Under the pieces are notes generated by a model that had not been told where the DNA came from, did not search any database, and was given only the letters and a program-made list of their open reading frames with translations. Positions 59,200 to 64,000 of a stretch of DNA of 64,000 nt are shown one piece after another. The DNA is from Nepenthes gracilis (Eukaryota > Streptophyta > Magnoliopsida > Caryophyllales > Nepenthaceae): positions 7,505,041 to 7,569,040 of the forward strand of contig BSYO01000038.1 in assembly GCA_033239525.1 (NCBI GenBank). Direction: 5' to 3'. Position 1 is the stretch's first letter. Each line of letters opens with the position of its first letter. A program made the position numbers and the translations under genes.

Positions 59200-59831
59200 A
59201 AGATAAATAAGTTTTCAATATATTTGATGGTTATGACAATAAAAGAATAAGATAAATAAGGTTAAATACATAGTGTTAACGTTTTCTACCCATGTTTTAT
59301 ACTTATATCTATATTATGACTTCTATTTCCTCCGATGATATGTTTTAAGTAAAATGTCCATGTTATTACTATATGTGATACCATATTGAATTTTGGCTCA
59401 TTTTCTTACTATTTTTACTAACATTGAGATAAGTCGCACATGTTGATACTTGATGAAGAGAAATGATGATTGAGAGTTTCATTTCTTATGCTTAGGAAGA
59501 AGGGTTTTGTTGTTATGATTTTGATGTACTGAATATATATAAAATTTTGAAAGTATGAAATAATATATTAAATGTTGATAATATTAGTGTAGTATTGCTT
59601 TCACATATTGTTATGGATATTATGTATACTTTCGCAGGATACTGTGGAGTTATTTTTATTAGATGATTTTTAGCAGGCATCTTTTTTTACCAAAATTCAA
59701 TGTCATACTCCTATAATACGATATTGGATCCGCTGATAACATGACGATTGTATGAATCCTTTATATATATATGTCATATTAGATAATTATGATAATAGTT
59801 AATGACAGAAATGAGAACGTAGTCCATCACA
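59200..59831 (+). mobile_element. 3' part of a Tekay-type LTR
   Basis: ACTTTCGCAGGATACTGTGG and GCAGGCATC match 63,246-63,300 of the 2.5-kb LTR. It ends GTCCATCACA at 59,831 (compare GTCCGTCACA at 63,517). Confidence 0.6.
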
Positions 59832-59920
59832 CACATGCTATAAAAGCTTCCTAAGGTTTTAGTGGCCGCTTGATAGGCAACTCTACAAGCCCCCTAGGCC
59901 TGGGTGTTTGACCGCTAATG

Positions 59921-60127
59921 GGCCGCTCGGTATAGGGTCGAGGTTTAAATTCGATTGTTCATGGGCGCTCGGTCGTTGGAACAGAGGTTAAAATCTAACT
60001 GCGTATGAGCCACTCAGTAGGGGGCTGAGGTTTGAATTTGACCTTCTATGGGCTGCTCAGTTGCTGAAACCAAGATTCAAATTCGACCGTCTATAGGCCA
60101 CTCGGTACGAGGCCAAGGTTTTATAAC
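59921..60127. repeat. Tandem array, about five units of ~43 bp
   Basis: The unit is GGCCGCTCGGT..GGTCGAGGTTTAAATTCGACCGTCTAT, with substitutions between units. It lies between the integrase 3' end and the expected 3' LTR side of the minus-strand Tat element. Confidence 0.8.
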
Positions 60128-60257
60128 ATGTGAATGTGGATTCACTTGATTTAGGGGTAGTCTAGGCCGTTTGATTTTATACATTATTATACAAGTTCGC
60201 ATTCATATGAGCAGGTGCACATGAATAAACAATAATTATATTAAGTGTAACATGATG

Positions 60258-61027
60258 CATTTCAAGGATTTGGGATGATACATGCCAACCTTACCTGGGT
60301 TCGGCTGAGGCTTACTGGTAGTACTTTTTCAAGTGGGAGGCGTTCCAAGTCCTCGAGATCAATTTATTGTCCTGGGTGCGTAGCTTGTACACCCCATTCT
60401 AGAAGATTGTTGAAACGAGGAACAATCTTTTTCAGTTTGGGAAGAGCTTATTCCTATGAGTGATCTTACCTGTTGCCTTTACGCTCCTTAGGACTAAATC
60501 CCTTACCTCAAATTCACGGGCATTTACCCTTTTATTGTAGTATTGTGTGACGCATTGTTGGTAGGTTGCCGTCCTCAAATGTACTATGTCTCGAGCTTCC
60601 TAGAATAGAAGACTGGCAGCCCAACTTTAACCTAAATAACCGCCTCCATCCCGTAGTAGAGATTAAAGGGTGTTTCATGGATCAGCTCCTTGGCGTTGTT
60701 CAAGTACGACCATAGCCCGGATAGTAGCTCATCTACCCAAGAGCCCTCAATATCTTCCAATTTTATCTTCAACCCGTGTAACAATGTTCGGTTCATTACC
60801 TCCATTTACCCATTGGCTTGCGAGTAGGTGGTAGAGATCTGAACCAGCATGATCTGTAGGCTCGTGTAGTACTTAATTAATCGCTTGTTGATGAATTGGC
60901 CTGTTATTAGTCATGATGACTTCGAAAATTTCAAATCGGAACACAATACTCTAATGAACGAACTCTGTTGCATTCTATTCAATGATCCGTGCCAGTGGAG
61001 TCGCCTCGACTCATTTGGTGAATTAGT
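60258..61027 (-). pseudogene. Tat integrase, C-terminal and core part
   Basis: Nucleotide order follows 8,911-9,720 of the first Tat element. The minus strand reads SQANG.MEVMNRTLLHGLK (catalytic Glu kept, but a stop replaces the preceding Gln), KLEDIEGSWVDELLSGLWSY and PFNLYYGMEAVI. It continues after the solo LTR at 63,523. Confidence 0.8.
61023..61027. repeat. Target-site duplication of the solo LTR, left (TTAGT)
   Basis: TTAGT here and GTAGT at 63,518-63,522 differ by one base. The uninterrupted homologue in the first Tat element (GAAGTAGTTGATGCC, 9,719-9,733) has GTAGT once. Confidence 0.75.
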
Positions 61028-63517
61028 TGTAATATCCCAAATATTTTTATCTGAGTTAATTAGATTTATTTATTTATTTTGGATAGTTTAGATGTGATAA
61101 AAATTAATTAAATATTATAAATTTTAGAAGATATTTAGATCTGATGGGCCGGCGCCCGAAATGCGCCCATTCGGTCACCCGAGTATCGATTCAAGTTTTG
61201 AGATTTAAAGAAAAATAGATAAATGTATATGTATATATAATAATAACAATAATATTAATAACAATAACAATAGAAAGGCAGAAGGGAAGAACGGAGAGGC
61301 AGGGGCTTGGGGGAGTTGAGGGTTTGAGAGAAGCAGAAGAGAGGAGAGAGAGGAAGGCTCACCGGGGAAGGTAGCGGCCGCGGAGGGAGTAGCGGTGACC
61401 ACAGTGGGAGCAGCGGCAGCTTGCAAGCATCGTGATGGCAGCCAGAGATGGTGAAGCGGCCGCACGCAAGGAGGAGCCATGTGAAGGAAAAAAGGAGGAA
61501 ATGGAGGCTTTCGAGTCCGATTTTGACTTCGAGCTAGTTGAAAAAATTATAGATCGAATAGAGGCAAATGCACTCATACCCCCTTTCTTTCATTTTTTTC
61601 ATTTTTGTTCAATTCACTTCCTGTAATATTATCTCGATACCCGACCCATACATATATTTGTGATGCGCATATTTTAATTATGCATATATATGAATTTTTT
61701 GTCCAAATTTAAGGATTTATACCGATTTTCACATATAAACCCTAACCTTGTGCCCGGTTGATTTCGGCCCCCAATTTTTAGGGTTTTTACATAAATTGAT
61801 GCTAGAATATCATTACTCATATCTTAAATAAGTTAATTTATCGATTGGATACCTGATTTCGTGAATTTATGTGGATTTCTGTTTGTAAAATCCTAGACTC
61901 GTGCCTGGACCCCATTTAAGCTTTTATTTTGAGTTTGATGTATAAATTGACTTAGAATTATAATTTACCCATTGGATGTCCGAAATTTCGTGAATTATCC
62001 GATATGCATAACCAGGCACTATTCACGCACACTGTTCACTCGAGGAACTGTTCACGCACACTATTCATGCGAGGCACTATTCACCCGAGGACAATTGAAA
62101 ACTTTTCATACTTCCATCGTAACTCATTATTATGCAAGCTACGTCTAATTGTATATGTTCAATTATAAACCCCGAAAAAATGTGTTTGTATTCCGTTGCG
62201 AAGGGAATATGTTCTGAGGCCTCCAATGTAATAATTGACTAATGGTAGTAGGAATCTCTATTCTTCCCTATATTTATAATATTTGTATATGCCAAATGAG
62301 TCATGAGAAGATTTAAAACCAAAATGAAGATAAATATCGTATAAGTATTTGAAGAAAAATTCACAATTTATTATATGATCAAATTGTTCTCTTGGCTAGA
62401 AAAAATTGTAAAATTTTAATGAACCTTTCCTCAAATGAATAAGAAATCATAAAATTAGGACCACAAATTTATATTACAGAGGTAATAACCCTTGACCTGC
62501 CATTAGTATTATAGTAGAGATTTGAGGAATATCCTGGCCGTGTATTATAGCGGGTGATACTATTGGCAAGCCTTAGGATATTATTGTAAAAGGATGATGA
62601 CTATCCCTTAATCCCAGGGATACATGTGGGGACATAGATAATGGTCAAGTAGTTACATGCCTAAAATATAGCCGATATGTGATGGCCGAATAGTTGTAGA
62701 CCTAAAATGTATCCGATATGCTTTAAAATGTGTAGAGTAATACATTTTCTTTCTTGATCTCCTGCACCTTTAGCTAGTCAGGTTTATTAGTTTTGGTCCA
62801 TAAAGATGAATAATTATGCATAAATGAACTTACATCCCCAAAAAGAATGAAAGATAAAACATGAGGAGCCAATTGTATTACAAAACTACATTCGATTATA
62901 TTTATATTTGCACATCCTTATTATGATCGTATATCTCTCTTTTACTTTATTTTGCATGTACTATTATTATCCTCGTTTATATTGCACTTGTTGAGCTTTT
63001 GGCTCACCTTACTTCTCTGTCTCCAGATTAGCACAGGTCTGTTATACCCAATGGGATAGTGTAGAGATTTAAAGTAGATTAGGCTTTGGGTCTGGAAGAT
63101 CATATCAAAGATTTCCATTTGTAGTTTCATTTATATCATGAAAAAATTGTATATATTTATATTTCTTTTAGAAATCTTAATGTATATTGTACATATAACT
63201 GATGATTAGCTAACTTAGTTTCTACTGTATTTAGATTTATTATACTTTCGCAGGTTATTGTGGGTTGTAACAGATACCTAGTGACATCTCTCTCTGGCAG
63301 ATATTATGTTTAGATATACAGTGTTGGAGTCACGAATTATATGTAACAATTAGATCCTGTGTAGTTTTTTATGTTGTTTTCGTATGATGTCGGATGTCGA
63401 GATTATTAGATGTATTTTATTTTATATAGGAGATTGTATAGGTTTTTGTATTGGCAGATGTCCATATTACAGACGGAATTCTGCCGGATTTTTGACAGAA
63501 AAATACGGTCCGTCACA
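61028..63517 (+). mobile_element. Solo LTR, Tekay-type, 2,490 bp
   Basis: TGTAATATCCC...GTCCGTCACA with a 5-bp duplication splits the Tat integrase, and no internal coding sequence is present. It is the reference copy for at least nine partial LTRs in the window. It holds a GC-rich patch (61,350-61,510) and a cluster of ACTATTCAC words (62,015-62,092). The long LTR, TGTAATAYCC start and presence next to Tekay pol at 1-2,040 support the lineage. Confidence 0.85.
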
Positions 63518-63522
63518 GTAGT
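63518..63522. repeat. Target-site duplication of the solo LTR, right (GTAGT)
   Basis: See 61,023-61,027. The right copy has kept the ancestral base. Confidence 0.75.
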
Positions 63523-64000
63523 CGATACCGATTATGATGAATCTTCTTTGCTCAGATCTATGTGTAAAAGGCCGAGTATGTCGATCCCCCACTGTGCGAA
63601 TGGTCAGGGTGTTTGCAAGATGTGCAGCTCCGTGCGTGACTGGTGGGTCATGCTCCGATGGACTTTGCAACTTTTACACTTTTTAACGATGTCCATGGTG
63701 TCTCACTTTATCTTGGGCCAGTAGATGCCCTACCGCACGATCTTGAAAGTAAGGTTCTTGCTACCGACGTGTGACCCACAGATATTGAGGTGTGCCTCAC
63801 CCAGCAAGTAGTCTACTTCCTCTTGTGTGAGGCACTTCATGTAGGGGTTGAGTACCCACGGTGGTTTAACCTCCCGTCCACAATGGTGTACCAGCCGATC
63901 GTTCTGTTTTTGTGCTTAGCTTCTTCTGGGTCATCTGGTAGGAGGCATCCATGAGGTACCTCCTATATGTAATCATCTAGTTTTTACCATTGGCCACCTG
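63523..64000 (-). pseudogene. Tat integrase, N-terminal zinc finger and core start, running out of the window
   Basis: The minus strand reads ICGSHVGSKNLTFKIVR, GIYWPKIK, KKCKSCKVHRSMTHQS and FAQWGIDILG, matching the first Tat element at 9,720-10,010. The finger's CxxC is kept here. The element's pol continues beyond 64,000. Confidence 0.8.

Noticed and set aside
59921..60127. CRISPR-like array
   Set aside because: Repeats are directly adjacent and diverged without unique spacers, and the genome is eukaryotic. It is a tandem array in a retroelement.
61205..61626. Overlapping frames on both strands in the GC-rich patch of the solo LTR
   Set aside because: They lie within an LTR and show no domain. 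The patch may act as promoter or leader rather than code.

Overview
This is nuclear DNA of a flowering plant. The window is AT-rich, has one intron-containing gene of a plant protein family, and is otherwise built from layers of LTR retrotransposons (Ty3/gypsy lineages Tat, Tekay and Reina-like, plus Ty1/copia), a non-LTR element tail, a DNA transposon and simple repeats. I cannot name the species. No rRNA or tRNA gene and no CRISPR array was seen.

Host gene. The only well-supported cellular gene lies at 28,073-36,139 (+). Seven exons join in frame into a 197-residue macro-domain protein (ADP-ribose binding/hydrolysis). All catalytic-loop motifs are present and there is no internal stop. One intron has a GC donor, one acceptor follows a 39-base T run, and the fifth intron (5.76 kb) is swollen by a decayed Reina-like gypsy element lying between two inverted arms of about 650 bp.

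Left third (1-19.3 kb). A minus-strand Tekay-type element (3' LTR 1-785, integrase 786-2,040, RNase H/RT/gag 15,843-17,640) is split by an AT-rich, MITE-like stretch. That stretch is itself split by a Tat-lineage element at 2,426-15,342 that has both LTRs and a matching 5-bp target duplication (AGTAA). The Tat element carries gag, protease, RT, two RNase H domains and integrase on the minus strand, all broken. It also carries a plus-strand (antisense) module at 3.6-8.0 kb with a putative gypsy-type transposase domain (Transposase_28/PF04195-like) and coiled-coil parts. A copia RT/RNase H remnant sits at 18.5-19.3 kb.

Middle (19.4-27.7 kb). Two direct copies of a 2.7-2.9 kb block built on Tekay LTR sequence and a LINE-like tail are followed by a (TAA)n microsatellite of about 0.7 kb, 0.6 kb upstream of the macro gene.

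Right half (36.2-64 kb). A plus-strand chromovirus remnant (37.5-41.4 kb) is interrupted by a DNA transposon (38,719-40,679; 9-bp duplication), which holds a poly-T-headed retroposon (39,127-40,244; 11-bp duplication). A second copy of this locus at 46.0-46.7 kb lacks the retroposon and so gives the empty site. Then come a LINE C-terminal remnant, several Tekay LTR copies in both orientations, a plus-strand Tat gag with PBS (57.4-59.1 kb), and a minus-strand Tat integrase (60.3-64 kb) interrupted by a 2,490-bp solo LTR at 61,028-63,517.

The mobile genes here are almost all inactive, with stops, frameshifts and changed active-site residues. The main novelty candidates are the antisense module of the Tat element and the structure of intron 5 of the macro-domain gene.
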